From contig CACNMX010000002.1 in NCBI GenBank assembly GCA_902621675.1, positions 1-64,000 of the forward strand: 64,000 bases of DNA, read 5' to 3'. The translations under genes and the position numbers were made by a program. The number at the start of each line of letters is the position of its first letter. Position 1 is the stretch's first letter. Shown here in pieces: positions 1-11,529 of this stretch. Under the pieces are notes generated by a model. The model had not been told where the DNA came from. It ran no database searches and saw only the letters and a list, made by a program, of their open reading frames with translations. The stretch is from an uncultured Prochlorococcus sp. Lineage in GTDB: Bacteria; Cyanobacteriota; Cyanobacteriia; PCC-6307; Cyanobiaceae.

Positions 1-1
1 T

Positions 2-1351
2 CTAAGTACAAATCTAAATGGACTACATGAAACACAAGAAAATGAAATCTTAAATTTAGTTCGAATTGCTGAGAAACAAATATCAACCTTTCCTGGTCCT
101 ATACATTTAAATATTCCTATTGATATCCCTTTAGATATTTCATTTTTAAATAAAAAAAATGTTTTAGAGGTTTTTGAGAGAATTTATTTAAAGAAAAAAT
201 ATATCTTTCAAAAAGTTGAAATAAAGTCTGATAAAAACAAATTCTTAGAAATTTCAAGAAGTTTAAATTTAGATGAATCTGGCATTATTTTGGTAGGTCC
301 CTATCAAGGTTCCCTAAATGACTTATCTTCTTTCAATAAATCATTAGAACAATTACAAGAAATTACTGGTTGGCCAGTATTTGCTGATCCTGTATCAGGA
401 GTTTATTCTGATTTGAGAGGATTAGTTGTGAATTGGGAATTAGTCTTGAGAAAAAATAAGAATCGTATTAAGTGTAAACAACTTTTAAGGCTTGGTCCTA
501 TGTCATCCTCAATTGATTTAGAGAAGTTTCTAACAAAGTTTGAAGGTATACAAATTCTTATAAAAGAAAAAAACTTTAGAAAATTGGATCCTATAAAAAA
601 ATCATTTGAATATGATTTTGGCCTGTTAAATTTTACTTCTGTATTATTAGAAAAATTATCAATTAATCAAAAAAGCAAAAAGTCTCTTACGCCGTTAGCA
701 CTAGATCTAATAGAGCAAGGAGAGCAAATTAGGGAAATTTTAAAAGAGAAAATTACTAATGATAATAAAATTACTGAATATAAGCTTGCAAATCTTGTTC
801 CAAAACTTTGGCCAGCTGCAAATCCAATAATGCTCTCAGCTAGTAGCCCGATAAGAGATTGGCTTACTTTCTCTGAGAATGGTACCTTAACAAGAAGTTG
901 TTTCAGTTTCAGAGGAGCTTCTGGAATAGATGGTACTTTATCCCTTGCATTAGGAATTTCTAGAATTAAAAATCCTCTACTTCTCGTGACTGGGGATTTG
1001 GCTTTTGTTCATGATATAAACGGTTGGCTTATTGAGAATTCAGTCGATATGAATTTAACAATTCTTTTAATAGATAATAATGGCGGAAATATATTTAATC
1101 GTATTTATAAAAAAAATTTAAAAGAAGATGAATTAAAAAAACTATTTCTTATGCCTAAAGAAATAAACTGGCAAAAACTCTCAGAGAGTTATCAAGTAAA
1201 CTTTAAAAGTGTGGCAAATTTTAAAAAATTACGAGAGGCATTTGATTGGAGCATTTCTATCCAGAAATCTGTAATAATTAAGGTTGATATTGATCCAGAA
1301 AATGAAATTTGTGAAAAAAATGCCCTTATAGAAAAAATAATTGGCAGTTAA
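2..1351 (+). CDS. menD: MenD, SEPHCHC synthase (5' end missing)
   Basis: Thiamine-diphosphate enzyme that joins isochorismate and 2-oxoglutarate on the way to phylloquinone, the photosystem I quinone. The frame is open from base 2, so the gene begins left of the window and about 450 codons remain. The upstream part encodes the middle-domain segment [14 protein letters not shown], typical of MenD. The C-terminal ThDP domain shows a [14 protein letters not shown] stretch and [12 protein letters not shown], followed by a metal-binding type NNGGNIF motif. menB follows 35 bp downstream on the same strand, which supports the pathway call. An internal TTG at 290 could be misread as a start, but homology continues upstream of it. 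Confidence 0.93.
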   Translation, partial: LSTNLNGLHETQENEILNLVRIAEKQISTFPGPIHLNIPIDIPLDISFLNKKNVLEVFERIYLKKKYIFQKVEIKSDKNKFLEISRSLNLDESGIILVGPYQGSLNDLSSFNKSLEQLQEITGWPVFADPVSGVYSDLRGLVVNWELVLRKNKNRIKCKQLLRLGPMSSSIDLEKFLTKFEGIQILIKEKNFRKLDPIKKSFEYDFGLLNFTSVLLEKLSINQKSKKSLTPLALDLIEQGEQIREILKEKITNDNKITEYKLANLVPKLWPAANPIMLSASSPIRDWLTFSENGTLTRSCFSFRGASGIDGTLSLALGISRIKNPLLLVTGDLAFVHDINGWLIENSVDMNLTILLIDNNGGNIFNRIYKKNLKEDELKKLFLMPKEINWQKLSESYQVNFKSVANFKKLREAFDWSISIQKSVIIKVDIDPENEICEKNALIEKIIGS

Positions 1352-1386
1352 ATTTATTATTTTCTATCTTTAAATAATTAGGATTC

Positions 1387-2244
1387 ATGAAAGTATTACC
1401 TGGTAAAAAAACCTCAAATTGGACAGAATGCAAGTCTTATGAGGATATATTGTTTCATAAATCAGATGAGGGAATTGCAAGAATTGCAATAAATCGGCCT
1501 GAAAAAAGAAATGCATTTAGGCCACAAACTGTAGATGAACTCATTAACGCATTTAATATCGTAAGAAATGATGAAACTATTGGAGTAGTTCTCTTTACAG
1601 GTGCGGGGCCTGACAAGAAAGGTATTTATTCTTTTTGCTCTGGAGGTGATCAGAGTGTAAGAGGTGAAAATGGATATAAAAATGATGCAGGGAAGCAGAG
1701 ATTAAATGTACTTGAACTTCAAAGATTAATAAGAAGTTTGCCTAAAGTGGTTATTGCCTTAGTTCCTGGTTTTGCAATTGGAGGAGGTCAAGTACTTCAT
1801 TTAATTTGTGATCTTAGCATTGCCTCAGAAAATGCAATATTTGGTCAAACAGGTCCAAGAGTTGGTAGTTTTGATGCTGGATTTGGATCTAGTTATTTAG
1901 CAAGACTTGTTGGTCAAAGAAAAGCAAAAGAAATTTGGTTTTTGTGTAGAAAATATAATTCTAAAGAAGCTCTAGAGATGGGTCTGATAAATGCAATTAC
2001 AAAGATTGAAGAATTAGAAGCTGAGGGTGTAATCTGGGCAAGAGAGATTTTACGTAATAGTCCAACTGCTATTCGTATTCTTAAAGCTTCATTCAATGCG
2101 GAGAATGATGGGATTGCGGGTATTCAAGAATTATCTGGATACACAACTCAATTATTTTATTCGACGGAAGAAGCGCAAGAAGGTAGAGATGCCTTTCTCG
2201 AAAAGCGTCCACCAGACTTTTCTGACTATAGGTGGACACCCTAG
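1387..2244 (+). CDS. menB: 1,4-dihydroxy-2-naphthoyl-CoA synthase MenB
   Basis: Crotonase-fold enzyme that closes the naphthoate ring of o-succinylbenzoyl-CoA in phylloquinone synthesis. The 285-aa product has the MenB hallmarks: [12 protein letters not shown] near residue 37, [11 protein letters not shown] near residue 82 (oxyanion-hole region), [11 protein letters not shown] in the middle and [12 protein letters not shown], then a C-terminal [10 protein letters not shown] tail. Length is normal for the family. It follows menD directly, so the two probably share a transcript. In cyanobacteria this branch feeds phylloquinone, which is family knowledge rather than something seen here. Confidence 0.95.
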   Translation: MKVLPGKKTSNWTECKSYEDILFHKSDEGIARIAINRPEKRNAFRPQTVDELINAFNIVRNDETIGVVLFTGAGPDKKGIYSFCSGGDQSVRGENGYKNDAGKQRLNVLELQRLIRSLPKVVIALVPGFAIGGGQVLHLICDLSIASENAIFGQTGPRVGSFDAGFGSSYLARLVGQRKAKEIWFLCRKYNSKEALEMGLINAITKIEELEAEGVIWAREILRNSPTAIRILKASFNAENDGIAGIQELSGYTTQLFYSTEEAQEGRDAFLEKRPPDFSDYRWTP

Positions 2245-2278
2245 TTTATTTTCAAAAGACCTTTTTCAATAATTATCA

Positions 2279-3730
2279 ATGAGAATTCTTCTTGCCGCTG
2301 CTGAATGTGCTCCAATGATCAAAGTTGGAGGTATGGGAGATGTGGTTGGATCATTACCTCCATCTTTGATAAAACTTGGTCACGATGTAAGAGTAATAAT
2401 TCCAGGATATGGGAAATTGTGGAGTCTTCTAAAGGTATCTAATGAACCAGTCTTTAGAGCAAATACAATGGGCACTGATTTCTCTGTTTATGAAGCAAAA
2501 CATCCCATTCATAATTATGTGATTTACCTAGTGGGTCATCCAACATTTGACTCTGACCAAATATACGGAGGTGAAAATGAGGACTGGCGTTTTACATTTT
2601 TTGCTAGTGCCACTGCAGAATTTGCATGGAATTGTTGGAAACCTCAAGTTCTCCATTGCCATGATTGGCACACTGGGATGATTCCTGTGTGGATGCATCA
2701 GGACCCCGAAATAAGCACTGTCTTCACAATTCATAATTTAAAATATCAAGGCCCTTGGAGATGGAAACTAGAAAAAATGACTTGGTGTCCTTGGTATATG
2801 CATGGAGACCACACAATGGCTGCGGCAATGCTATATGCAGATAGAGTAAATGCTGTTTCTCCAACATATGCAGATGAAATTAAAACCCATGAATACGGGG
2901 AAAGTCTTGAAGGATTACTTAATTACATTTCAGGTAAATTGAGGGGAATTCTTAATGGCATAGATCTTGACGAATGGAATCCAGCCAAAGATCCAGTTTT
3001 ACCCGTAAAATTTAGTATTAAGAATTTAGAAAATAGGCTTGAAAATAAGAAGATTCTGCAGAGGGAAATGGGTCTCGAAGTTAATCCTAAAAAATATCTC
3101 TTAGGTATGGTTAGTAGGTTAGTTGATCAGAAAGGGGTTGACTTACTTCTACAAGTTTCAAGAAGACTTTTAGCCTATACAGATTCTCAAATAGCTGTTT
3201 TAGGAACTGGAGATAGATATTTAGAGTCTGGATTATGGCAATTGGCATTAGATTACCCAGGAAGATTTTCAGTATTTCTTACATATGATGATTCTTTATC
3301 AAGGCTTATATATGGCGGATCTGATGCTTTCTTAATGCCCAGCAGATTTGAACCTTGTGGTATTAGTCAACTCCTGGCTATGAGATATGGCTCTATTCCA
3401 ATTGTGAGGCGAGTTGGAGGTTTAGTTGATACAGTCTTACCTCATGATCCAGAGAATAATAGTGGTACAGGTTTCTGCTTTGATCGCTTTGAACCTATAG
3501 ATTTCTATACTTCTTTAGTAAGGTCCTGGGAAGCCTTTAGGCATAAAGATAGTTGGGAATTACTACAAAAAAGAGCTATGAGCCAAAAGTTTAGTTGGCA
3601 AAGATCAGCTCTTGAATACGAAATTATGTATAAGGATGTTTGCGGAATAAAGGAACCATCACCAGATGTTGCTGAAGTTGAGAAATTTTCTTATGGACAA
3701 TCAGCTGATCCATCTTTAAAAAAAGTATGA
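2279..3730 (+). CDS. glgA: Glycogen synthase GlgA
   Basis: GT5 glycosyltransferase that extends alpha-1,4-glucan with ADP-glucose, making the carbon store used at night. The protein is 483 aa, a normal length. It starts with the family signature [13 protein letters not shown] at residues 16-28, whose K-x-G-G binds ADP-glucose. The N-terminal domain contains HCHDWHTG, and the C-terminal domain contains [12 protein letters not shown] and [18 protein letters not shown], the donor-site glutamate region. It lies 34 bp after menB and 16 bp before murF, on one strand. Confidence 0.96.
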   Translation: MRILLAAAECAPMIKVGGMGDVVGSLPPSLIKLGHDVRVIIPGYGKLWSLLKVSNEPVFRANTMGTDFSVYEAKHPIHNYVIYLVGHPTFDSDQIYGGENEDWRFTFFASATAEFAWNCWKPQVLHCHDWHTGMIPVWMHQDPEISTVFTIHNLKYQGPWRWKLEKMTWCPWYMHGDHTMAAAMLYADRVNAVSPTYADEIKTHEYGESLEGLLNYISGKLRGILNGIDLDEWNPAKDPVLPVKFSIKNLENRLENKKILQREMGLEVNPKKYLLGMVSRLVDQKGVDLLLQVSRRLLAYTDSQIAVLGTGDRYLESGLWQLALDYPGRFSVFLTYDDSLSRLIYGGSDAFLMPSRFEPCGISQLLAMRYGSIPIVRRVGGLVDTVLPHDPENNSGTGFCFDRFEPIDFYTSLVRSWEAFRHKDSWELLQKRAMSQKFSWQRSALEYEIMYKDVCGIKEPSPDVAEVEKFSYGQSADPSLKKV

Positions 3731-3746
3731 ATTAAATTAATTCTTA

Positions 3747-5120
3747 ATGGATCTTTCTTTATTAGAGTTAAAAGATGTTTTGGGTGATATTAAAAATCAT
3801 AGACAGGGGGGAATAGATTCTTTAACTTTTAACAATATAAGTATTGATAGCAGAACGTGTTTAAAAAATGATCTTTTTGTAGCTATCAAGGGTAAAAATT
3901 TTGATGGACATAGTTTTCTTCCAGAGGTTTTAAATAAAGGGGTTAAATCAGTAGTTATAAAAGAAGGTATGCAGAAATTACTTCCAGATAATTTTCCTTG
4001 TTGGGTTGTGAATGACACTTTAGAGGCATTTCAAAAATTAACCTTGCTAAAAAGAAAAAAATTAAGTATCCCTGTGGTTGCGATAACTGGTTCAGTCGGT
4101 AAAACAACTACAAAAGAAATGGTTGGTGAAGTTTTAAAGAAACTTGGAAAAATTAAATTATCCCATGCGAATTTCAATAATGAGATTGGGGTTGCTCTCA
4201 CTATTCTTGCTACAGATAAAGAAGATAAAGTTTTGGTCCTTGAGATGGGAATGAGAGGTCTTGGACAGATCGAAAATTTATCTAAATATAGTGAACCCGA
4301 TATTGCAGTAATTACTAACATTGGAACAGCCCATATTGGATTATTAGGCTCTAAAAAAAATATTACTTATGCAAAGTGTGAAATTAGTAAATTTTTAAAA
4401 CCTGAAGGAGTTGTAATAATACCAGCAAATGATTTACTTCTTGAAGAAACTTTAAGAGAATACTGGAAAGGTAGAGTAATAAAAGTAGAACTTTTATATA
4501 TAGAAAATCAAAAGGAGAGTTTTAAGAAAGATGATAATTTACGCGGATTTTATGATCCTTCGAGTAAAACAATTTTAATTGAAGAAAATACCTTTAAAAT
4601 TTCATTTGAGGGATTTCATAATGCTTCAAATTTCTTATTTGCTTATGCAGTTGCTAAAGAGTTAGGCATTGATTTTAAAAGTTTTAATAAATTTGATTTT
4701 GTAAGTTTAGGTGGAAGAAATAAAGTTTTTAAATCATTAAAAACAACAATATATGATGAATCGTATAATGCTTCGCCAGAGTCGGTAAAAGCATGTATTA
4801 AAAACCTGATTGAAAAACCTAGAAATAAATTTTTCATATTTGGAAGTATGCAAGAATTGGGAGAAGAATCTGAAAAATATCACAAAGAAATATTCAACTT
4901 AATAAATAATTCAGACATAGAAAAGTGTTTATTTATTTGCGATAAAAAAAATGGAAAAATTTACACCAATTATCTAAAAGATAAAAAAAAATTTTTAGTT
5001 TTAAATAATATTAAAGATGTACCTAAAGAAATAAACAAATCTACAAAAAAAGGTGATTCTATCCTTATAAAAGGCAGCAGATATTGGCAACTTGAAAAAA
5101 TTATTGAATTAATTAATTAG
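3747..5120 (+). CDS. murF: MurF, UDP-MurNAc-tripeptide:D-Ala-D-Ala ligase
   Basis: Cytoplasmic ATP-dependent ligase that adds D-alanyl-D-alanine to the UDP-MurNAc tripeptide, the last soluble step of peptidoglycan precursor synthesis. The 457-aa product has a MurF-type N-terminal domain with SIDSRTCLKNDLFVAIKG near residue 30. The central ATPase has the P-loop AITGSVGKTTTKEMV near residue 112, then NEIGVALTIL and EMGMRGLGQI. The C-terminal ligase domain has YDESYNASPESVKA. The stop is separated by one base from the stop of the convergent glmU gene, with no room for a terminator between them. Confidence 0.95.
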   Translation: MDLSLLELKDVLGDIKNHRQGGIDSLTFNNISIDSRTCLKNDLFVAIKGKNFDGHSFLPEVLNKGVKSVVIKEGMQKLLPDNFPCWVVNDTLEAFQKLTLLKRKKLSIPVVAITGSVGKTTTKEMVGEVLKKLGKIKLSHANFNNEIGVALTILATDKEDKVLVLEMGMRGLGQIENLSKYSEPDIAVITNIGTAHIGLLGSKKNITYAKCEISKFLKPEGVVIIPANDLLLEETLREYWKGRVIKVELLYIENQKESFKKDDNLRGFYDPSSKTILIEENTFKISFEGFHNASNFLFAYAVAKELGIDFKSFNKFDFVSLGGRNKVFKSLKTTIYDESYNASPESVKACIKNLIEKPRNKFFIFGSMQELGEESEKYHKEIFNLINNSDIEKCLFICDKKNGKIYTNYLKDKKKFLVLNNIKDVPKEINKSTKKGDSILIKGSRYWQLEKIIELIN

Positions 5121-5121
5121 A

Positions 5122-6471
5122 TCAGGATTTCTTTTTTTTCCAATTTTCTATATTAACTTGCCTAGTTCTTGAGATTGCTAATGAATTATCTTTTGAGTCT
5201 TTCGTGATCACTGAACCAGCTCCAGTCGTAACTGATTCCCCGAGATTAATTGGCGCTACAAAAACTGTATTCGCACCAATACTAGAATTTTTACCAATTT
5301 TTGTTTGATGTTTTTTCTGACCATCAAAATTTGCAGTAATAGTACCTGCTCCAATATTTGTAGAGCTTCCAATAATAGAATCGCCAATATAACTTAAATG
5401 ATTTACTTTAGATTCTTCCTCTAATTGACTATTTTTGATTTCAACAAAATTACCTATTTTGCAAAAGGAAGATATTTTGGAATTAGGTCTTATATGACTA
5501 TAAGGGCCAATTTTTATAGAATCTACTATCTCAGAATTATAAACAGTGGAGTTTGAAATTTCACAATTTAATCCCACATTAGAATTCTCAATAAAAGTAT
5601 TAGGTCCGATAATGCATTGACTATTTATTTTGGTATTTCCTCGTATATGTGTATTAGCCTCTATAACAACGTCCTTACCAATTTCAGCTTCTTCACTAAT
5701 CGAACAACTTGCTTTATTTATAAAAGTTACACCATTCAACATATGCTTTTCTTTAATTGAATTCTGAATACTTTCCTCGCACTCTGACAGTTGAATTCTG
5801 TTATTGATTCCTTGAAGCTCTCCATTATCCTCTACCTCTAGGCCTAAGGAATTTTTTAGCAAAGATACCGTATCTGTTAAATAAATCTCTTTTTGATTAT
5901 TATTGCTTTGCAAGGTATTAATTTTTGCTGACAAGTTACTCCAGTTAAAACAGTAAACACCTGCATTTATTAGTGGATTTTTTCTTTCTAGATCATTGCA
6001 ATCTTTTTCTTCAACAATTCTCTCTATAAAATCACCCTTCAAAAAAACTCTGCCATATCCATGAGGATTTGTTTTCTTTGTAGTAATTAAGGAAACATCA
6101 GCATTTTTTGAATCGTGTAAAAACAAAAGTCTTTTTAGGGTGATAGGCCTTATGAGTGGTACATCGCCGTTAAGTACCAAAAGTTTTCCTTCATGATTTT
6201 TTACTTTTCTACAAAGTACCTGAATAGCATGACCAGTTCCTGATTGCGGTTCTTGAATAACAAAATGGATTTTTTTATCGTTTGGGATTGACTTTTGTAC
6301 TTCTTTTGATTTGTGTCCAGTAATTATGAAAATTTGATCAGGTTTTAATTCAACGCATGAATCAATTACTCTTTGTAGGAGACTTTTGCCAGAAATTTTA
6401 TGTAAAACTTTTGGCAATGAGCTTTCCATCCTGGTCCCCTTGCCTGCCGCTAATATCGCAACACTTAACAT
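5122..6471 (-). CDS. glmU: GlmU, bifunctional GlcNAc-1-P uridyltransferase/acetyltransferase
   Basis: Makes UDP-GlcNAc for peptidoglycan and lipopolysaccharide. The N-terminal uridyltransferase domain (about residues 1-225) starts with [18 protein letters not shown] and has a [10 protein letters not shown] motif. The C-terminal half is a left-handed beta-helix of hexapeptide repeats, with INAGVY-type and [12 protein letters not shown] motifs characteristic of the acetyltransferase active site. Length is 449 aa, as expected. It is first in reading order neither of an operon with murF (convergent) nor clearly with the methyltransferase gene, which ends upstream of its start; the 25-bp gap suggests it is co-transcribed with that gene and aroA. 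Confidence 0.96.
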   Translation of the reverse strand: MLSVAILAAGKGTRMESSLPKVLHKISGKSLLQRVIDSCVELKPDQIFIITGHKSKEVQKSIPNDKKIHFVIQEPQSGTGHAIQVLCRKVKNHEGKLLVLNGDVPLIRPITLKRLLFLHDSKNADVSLITTKKTNPHGYGRVFLKGDFIERIVEEKDCNDLERKNPLINAGVYCFNWSNLSAKINTLQSNNNQKEIYLTDTVSLLKNSLGLEVEDNGELQGINNRIQLSECEESIQNSIKEKHMLNGVTFINKASCSISEEAEIGKDVVIEANTHIRGNTKINSQCIIGPNTFIENSNVGLNCEISNSTVYNSEIVDSIKIGPYSHIRPNSKISSFCKIGNFVEIKNSQLEEESKVNHLSYIGDSIIGSSTNIGAGTITANFDGQKKHQTKIGKNSSIGANTVFVAPINLGESVTTGAGSVITKDSKDNSLAISRTRQVNIENWKKKKS

Positions 6472-6496
6472 ATTTATTTGAAATCCTAATTTAAAT

Positions 6497-7402
6497 CTAA
6501 CTCTTTATGGATAACTTCGTCATTCCCCATTTCTCTCTCCATTTATTTGTTGATAATAGATTTGAGAACAATTGCTCATCTAATCTTCTCTTGATTATAT
6601 TGTCTTTACTTGAGTTTAAATCTTGATCTCTATATGGAATACTAGCTTTAGTTAAGAGATGTTCCTCTTCCATTAGAGATAACTTTTCAAAATTGTAATT
6701 AGGTTTCAATTTATTCTTATCAAATTTTGATATTGCAACAGTTCCCTGACTCCAATAAGTTCTTTTTTTTAAACTTGGCTTAATAGTAAAAATTTCTAAT
6801 CCAAGATTTCTTAAAGTTTTTCTTACTGCCGCTGAAGAAGAATAAGTTATTAAATAACCCTGTGAATTAAGCTTTTCTGTGACTTTAGATAAAAATTCAT
6901 TTGTCCATACTTGCGGGCATTTTTGGGGAGAAAAACCATCTAAATAAATCAGATCGAATTTAATAGATGAAGGGATAATGTTGATTTTCTCTCTGGCATC
7001 ACCCCACAAAACACTGCACTTAAAAAATTGATCCTCAAAGTAATCTTTTCGATAAAGTGATTCAAATATTGTTCTGACTTTTGGAGCCCATAATTTTAAA
7101 AAAGATTCATTCCTAAGCGAATATTCCAGAGGGTTTTTATCAATTTCCAACGCATACAAATTTACATACGATTTTTGTTTAATTAATTCATCTAATAAAG
7201 AAGCGGAATTGTATCCTAAACCAAAACATATATCCAAAACATTAAGAGATTTTCCCTTAAATCTTTGCAAATTAGAAGAAGCAGTAAACTTTGACTTTGT
7301 TTCCTCCAATGCTCCCAATAAACTATGGAAGTTCTCTTGAAAAAACAAACTTCTTAAAGAGAAAGTACCATCTTGTGTTAAAACTTCTATTAATTCAGAC
7401 AA
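6497..7402 (-). CDS. MnmC-type SAM methyltransferase (DUF752)
   Basis: Rossmann methyltransferase of the DUF752 family, the module that in enterobacterial MnmC (and stand-alone MnmD) methylates aminomethyl-uridine at tRNA position 34. Visible motifs are [17 protein letters not shown] near residue 53 (SAM site), [12 protein letters not shown], and [17 protein letters not shown] near residue 150, a typical DUF752 active-site segment. The FAD-oxidase half of MnmC is absent, as in other stand-alone versions. It sits 12 bp after aroA and 25 bp before glmU on the same strand. Family assignment is strong; the exact tRNA substrate is inferred. Confidence 0.8.
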   Translation of the reverse strand: MSELIEVLTQDGTFSLRSLFFQENFHSLLGALEETKSKFTASSNLQRFKGKSLNVLDICFGLGYNSASLLDELIKQKSYVNLYALEIDKNPLEYSLRNESFLKLWAPKVRTIFESLYRKDYFEDQFFKCSVLWGDAREKINIIPSSIKFDLIYLDGFSPQKCPQVWTNEFLSKVTEKLNSQGYLITYSSSAAVRKTLRNLGLEIFTIKPSLKKRTYWSQGTVAISKFDKNKLKPNYNFEKLSLMEEEHLLTKASIPYRDQDLNSSKDNIIKRRLDEQLFSNLLSTNKWREKWGMTKLSIKS

Positions 7403-7414
7403 AAACTTTTTAGG

Positions 7415-8725
7415 CTAGTAAGTTAGTTTGGCTAGCTCTTCCCAAAAAGTGGGATACGAGACGCTGGCTGCATCTGCCCTCATGATTTTTGAGGTGCCTT
7501 TGGCAAGAAGTGAAGCAATAGCAAGACTCATTGCTACTCGATGATCTGTCTCACTGTCTACTTCCGCAGAATGAAATTTTGATTTCCCATTAATAATTAA
7601 CCCATCCTCTTTTTCTATTATTTCAGCACCGAATTTTTGTAACTGTCGTGCCATTACTTTTAATCGATCTGTCTCCTTAACTCTTAATTCTTGTGCATCC
7701 CTAATTTCAGAAACTCCATCACAAAAACAGGCAGCCACAGTAAGGATAGGAATTTCATCTATAAGTTTTGGGAGAATATCTCCTTCAATAGTAAATGATC
7801 TTAAATTATTTGAAGTCTTTACTTTAATAGATCCAATAGGTTCACCTGCAATAGTCGATTTATCTAAAATCTCATAATTGCACCCCATTGAATCCATTAC
7901 ATTTAAAATCCCTGTTCTAGTAGGATTTAGTCCGACATTCTGAATTAAAACCTCTGAATTTGGAACAATAGATGCAGCAATCATCCAAAAAGAAGCAGAG
8001 CTTATGTCTCCAGGAATCAATATTCTTTGGCCAATTAAGTTACCCCCTGACTTGATAACTACATTTCTTCCTAATTCTCCTCTGATACTGATTTCTGCTC
8101 CAAATGCTTTTAACATTCTTTCAGTATGATCTCTTGAAGATGCTGGTTCAATAACAGAAGTGGTTCCAGAAGCTTTGAGGCCTGCTAATAAGATTGCAGA
8201 TTTTACTTGAGCACTCGCTACAGGGGTTCCTATAACACAGCCTTTTAATTGATTCCCATCAATTGAGATTGGAGCTTTGTTTCCTTTTTCTCTACCAAAA
8301 ATTTTGCCACCCATCAACGATAACGGTTTACCTACTCTCCCCATTGGCCTTTCATTAAGAGAAATGTCACCCGTTAAGATGAAATTCTTGCCTTCTTGAC
8401 CGGCAAGTAGCCCCATTAATAATCTCATGGTGGTTCCCGAATTCCCACAATTTAGAATTTCTTTGGGCTCTTTAAATCCATCAAGACCCAATCCTGAAAT
8501 CGTAAAAGGCTCATTTTTTTTTATTTCTGGTATTTCTACACCTAACTTTCTAAGACAATCAGCAGTTGAAAGTGGATCTTCAGAATGTAAGAACCCTTCA
8601 ATAGTCGTCTCACCCTTCGCAATACTTCCTATTATTAGAGCTCTATGAGAAATAGATTTATCTCCAGGTACTTTTACTTTTCCTTTTAAATTAACTCCAC
8701 CTTTTATTGTGCGGATATTATTCAT
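7415..8725 (-). CDS. aroA: AroA, EPSP synthase
   Basis: Joins shikimate-3-phosphate and phosphoenolpyruvate to make EPSP, the penultimate step to chorismate, which also supplies the phylloquinone pathway at the left edge. Motifs: [18 protein letters not shown] near the N-terminus, [27 protein letters not shown], and near the C-terminus RVKETDRL and [12 protein letters not shown] place the start at the ATG at 8725, giving 436 aa beginning [10 protein letters not shown]. An in-frame ATG 39 bp upstream adds 13 residues that do not look like the family. The long intergenic stretch to comB is AT-rich. Confidence 0.95.
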   Translation of the reverse strand: MNNIRTIKGGVNLKGKVKVPGDKSISHRALIIGSIAKGETTIEGFLHSEDPLSTADCLRKLGVEIPEIKKNEPFTISGLGLDGFKEPKEILNCGNSGTTMRLLMGLLAGQEGKNFILTGDISLNERPMGRVGKPLSLMGGKIFGREKGNKAPISIDGNQLKGCVIGTPVASAQVKSAILLAGLKASGTTSVIEPASSRDHTERMLKAFGAEISIRGELGRNVVIKSGGNLIGQRILIPGDISSASFWMIAASIVPNSEVLIQNVGLNPTRTGILNVMDSMGCNYEILDKSTIAGEPIGSIKVKTSNNLRSFTIEGDILPKLIDEIPILTVAACFCDGVSEIRDAQELRVKETDRLKVMARQLQKFGAEIIEKEDGLIINGKSKFHSAEVDSETDHRVAMSLAIASLLAKGTSKIMRADAASVSYPTFWEELAKLTY

Positions 8726-8851
8726 TTTCAAATTAAATACTTGATAGGATTTCTGTAAAAACAAATTATTTATATTTTATCAATAAGTTTGTTTTAAAAA
8801 AAAAATAATCAAATTAAGTAACTGTTTTCTATAATATAAACAGAAAAGGAA

Positions 8852-9586
8852 TTGATTATTAATCTTACTTATTATCACGTTGCAAAGGATGTCCCTGAAA
8901 ATAATCCAGAAATTGCAGTTGTCATTGATGTTTTAAGAGCTACAACCACAATTTCTTGGGCTTTAAAAAATGGAGCTGATTCAATACAAGTTTTTGCAGA
9001 TTTAGAATTATTAAAAGAATCTGCAATTAAGTGGCAAGCTGAAAAAAGACTAATGCTTGGAGAGAGAGGCGGGAAGAAAATTGAGGGCTTTGATTTAGGA
9101 AATTCTCCTTTATCAGTTACAAAAAAAGTTGTTAAGGGAAAAAGACTATTTATGAGTACTACTAATGGGACTAAATCATTGCAAAAAGTTCAAAATGCCA
9201 AGCATTTATTTGCTATGGGTCTCCCAAATAGGAAAGCAGTTGCCGAAAAAATCATTTCATTAAAAAGCCAAAATGTTTTAATACTTGGTAGTGGTTGGGA
9301 AGGCTCTTATTCACTTGAGGATTCTTTAGCTGCTGGCGCTTTGGCCTCATACCTAAAACAGAACTGTGATTTCGAAGTTAATATTCTAAATGACGAATTA
9401 GAGGCTGCTTCGGCTCTTTGGGATGTATGGAAAAATGATATTTTGAAATGTTTAAAAACAGCAACCCATGGCAAAAGATTGACAAGTCTTGGAGATTATG
9501 AGGATGATTTTAAATGTTGCTCTGAACTTGATTGCTTAGATATTGTTCCAGCTCAAGTTGAAAGAGGTGTGATTCGTGCCTCATGA
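8852..9586 (+). CDS. comB: 2-phosphosulfolactate phosphatase family protein (ComB-like)
   Basis: Member of the ComB family, Mg-dependent phosphatases first described in coenzyme M biosynthesis. The 244-aa product has the family motifs VVIDVLRATTTISWAL near residue 22, GERGGKKIEGFDLGNSP near residue 69, and STTNGTKSL near residue 104. The start is a TTG at 8852, preceded by an AAAAGGA ribosome-binding site six bases upstream. Cyanobacteria do not make coenzyme M by any route I know, so the true substrate is open; a sulfonate or other phosphorylated acid is possible. It begins a plus-strand run leading into the nitrilase gene. Confidence 0.82.
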   Translation: MIINLTYYHVAKDVPENNPEIAVVIDVLRATTTISWALKNGADSIQVFADLELLKESAIKWQAEKRLMLGERGGKKIEGFDLGNSPLSVTKKVVKGKRLFMSTTNGTKSLQKVQNAKHLFAMGLPNRKAVAEKIISLKSQNVLILGSGWEGSYSLEDSLAAGALASYLKQNCDFEVNILNDELEAASALWDVWKNDILKCLKTATHGKRLTSLGDYEDDFKCCSELDCLDIVPAQVERGVIRAS

Positions 9587-9616
9587 TTTACGAATTGGTT
9601 CATTAGGAGTAAAGTC

Positions 9617-10444
9617 TTGACTGATTTTTTGGTAGCTGCATTGCAAATTACAAGTACTTCAAATGTTGAAGCAAATTTTACCGAAGCAGAAGAACAAATT
9701 GAATTAGCTGCTAGAAGAGGTGCCGAGTTAATAGGATTGCCTGAGAATTTTGCTTTTTTAGGAGGAGATGATGAAAAACTTAGATTAGCTTCTGAATTAT
9801 CAGAAAAGTGTGCAAATTTTCTAAAAACAATGTCTCAAAGATATCAAGTATTTCTTTTGGGAGGAGGGTATCCTGTCCCTGCGGGTGATGACAGTCATAC
9901 TTTTAATAGGTCAGCCTTATTTGGGAAAGATGGACAGATTTTGGCAAAATACGACAAGATTCACTTGTTTGATGTTGATTTGCCAGATGGAAATTTATAC
10001 AAGGAATCGTCCACTATTTTATCTGGGTCAGAGTATCCACCTGTTGTAGATGTCCCAGGTTTATGCAAAATAGGATTATCCATTTGTTACGATGTTAGAT
10101 TTCCTGAACTTTATAGATATTTGTCTTCGAATGGAGCAGAGCTAATTATGATTCCAGCAGCTTTTACGGCATTCACCGGAAAGGATCATTGGCAAATTCT
10201 ATTACAAGCAAGAGCAATTGAGAACACAGCATATGTAGTCGCTCCAGCTCAAACTGGAATTCATTATGGGAGAAGGCAAAGTCATGGCCATGCAATGGTA
10301 ATAGACCCTTGGGGGACTGTTTTATCTGATGCGGGGAAAACTCAGGGAGCTGCAATAGCACCTGCTGATAAAGAAAGAGTAAAGAAAATTAGGGAGCAGA
10401 TGCCAAGCCTTAAACATAGAAAAAATAAATTGTTTTCAAACTAA
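9617..10444 (+). CDS. Nitrilase-superfamily carbon-nitrogen hydrolase
   Basis: Amidohydrolase of the Nit1/Nit2 type, 275 aa. All three catalytic residues are visible: Glu in GLPENFAF near residue 42, Lys in AKYDKIHLFDVD near residue 116, and Cys in GLSICYDVRFPEL near residue 156. The HLFDVDLPDG and RAIENTAYVVAPAQTG segments are typical of the Nit branch, whose known activities are omega-amidase or removal of deaminated glutathione (metabolite repair). The TTG start at 9617 has an AGGAG site upstream. The stop overlaps the start of amiC by one base (TAATG), so the two are translationally coupled. Confidence 0.88.
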   Translation: MTDFLVAALQITSTSNVEANFTEAEEQIELAARRGAELIGLPENFAFLGGDDEKLRLASELSEKCANFLKTMSQRYQVFLLGGGYPVPAGDDSHTFNRSALFGKDGQILAKYDKIHLFDVDLPDGNLYKESSTILSGSEYPPVVDVPGLCKIGLSICYDVRFPELYRYLSSNGAELIMIPAAFTAFTGKDHWQILLQARAIENTAYVVAPAQTGIHYGRRQSHGHAMVIDPWGTVLSDAGKTQGAAIAPADKERVKKIREQMPSLKHRKNKLFSN

Positions 10445-11529
10445 TGATAAAGTTTTCAAATAATAAACTTTTTCGTTATTTATCTGTTTTTTTATTTTTA
10501 AATTCTTCAATACTCCCAGTTAAGTCTTCAAGCGCTCTAGCAGCATGGGCCATAAACACTAATGGGGTTTTAGAATTAAGAACCAAATCAAATTCAAACT
10601 TAAAAGCATATTTTCAGAAGGCTAACCAAATATATGGAGATAGATTCTGGATAGATTTTCCAGGAGAATTAAAAAATCCAAGAATAATAAATGGTAATGG
10701 TCCAATAAAAGAAATTAGATTAGGTAAACCAGATAAAGGTAAAACAAGATTTGTAATTGAATTTAAAGAAGACACTTATTTGAAACCTTTGACTTGGCAA
10801 ATGGTTGGCTTAGATCAAAATAGATGGAGAATTAAACTATTTAACCCAAAATATTCATTTAAAAAGATTGGTGAAGGTTTAGTTGAAAAGAAAAGAGGAA
10901 ATATAAAAACAAATCAAAATTTAATTCATAAGAAGAATAACAATTATGGTTACTTGAAACTACCAGAGGTAAAACGAAACAAGTTTGAGGTCGTAATCGA
11001 TCCAGGGCATGGAGGACCTGATCCAGGAGCAATTGGTATTGGTGGTATTAGAGAAACAGATGTTGTTCTAGATATTTCAAAAATAATCAAGAATTTACTT
11101 TCTGAGAAAGGTGTCAAAGTAAGGTTGACTAGAACAAATGACGTTGATTTGGATTTACCTCCAAGAGTATCTATTGCTAATAATACTGATGCAGATATCT
11201 TTGTAAGTATTCATGCAAATGCCTCAAGAGGTAAAAGAAGGGACATAAATGGATTGGAAACCTTTTATTACAGAGGGTGGAAAGGAAGATTACTCGCAAA
11301 AAAAATTCAAAAACAAATTTTAAGAGTTTCCCCTGGGAGTCCTGATCGAGGAGTTAAACAAGGTCGATTCTATGTAATTAAAAATACTAGGATGCCTGCA
11401 GTCCTTGTAGAAATTGGATTTTTAACGGGAAGATTAGACGCAAGGAGATTAGAAAAAATAACCCATCGAAAAAGATTGGCCTATGCAATTGCAAAAGGCA
11501 TCCTCGAATATCTAGATAAAGTAGGGTGA
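10444..11529 (+). CDS. amiC: N-acetylmuramoyl-L-alanine amidase with AMIN domain (AmiC-type)
   Basis: Periplasmic zinc amidase that cuts the peptide from MurNAc during cell separation. A hydrophobic signal segment lies at residues 10-32, followed by an AMIN-like beta domain to about residue 130 and a basic linker. The amidase_3 domain runs from about residue 180 to the end, with the zinc ligands and catalytic glutamates in DPGHGGPDPGAIG, GIRETDVVLDIS, FVSIHANAS and AVLVEIGFLTG. It overlaps murI by four bases (GTGA), so two peptidoglycan genes are coupled. Confidence 0.92.
   Translation: MIKFSNNKLFRYLSVFLFLNSSILPVKSSSALAAWAINTNGVLELRTKSNSNLKAYFQKANQIYGDRFWIDFPGELKNPRIINGNGPIKEIRLGKPDKGKTRFVIEFKEDTYLKPLTWQMVGLDQNRWRIKLFNPKYSFKKIGEGLVEKKRGNIKTNQNLIHKKNNNYGYLKLPEVKRNKFEVVIDPGHGGPDPGAIGIGGIRETDVVLDISKIIKNLLSEKGVKVRLTRTNDVDLDLPPRVSIANNTDADIFVSIHANASRGKRRDINGLETFYYRGWKGRLLAKKIQKQILRVSPGSPDRGVKQGRFYVIKNTRMPAVLVEIGFLTGRLDARRLEKITHRKRLAYAIAKGILEYLDKVG

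Noticed and set aside
290..1351. Treating menD as a complete 353-aa gene starting at a TTG at 290
   Set aside because: The frame is open back to base 2 and the upstream part encodes typical MenD sequence; it is cut by the window edge.
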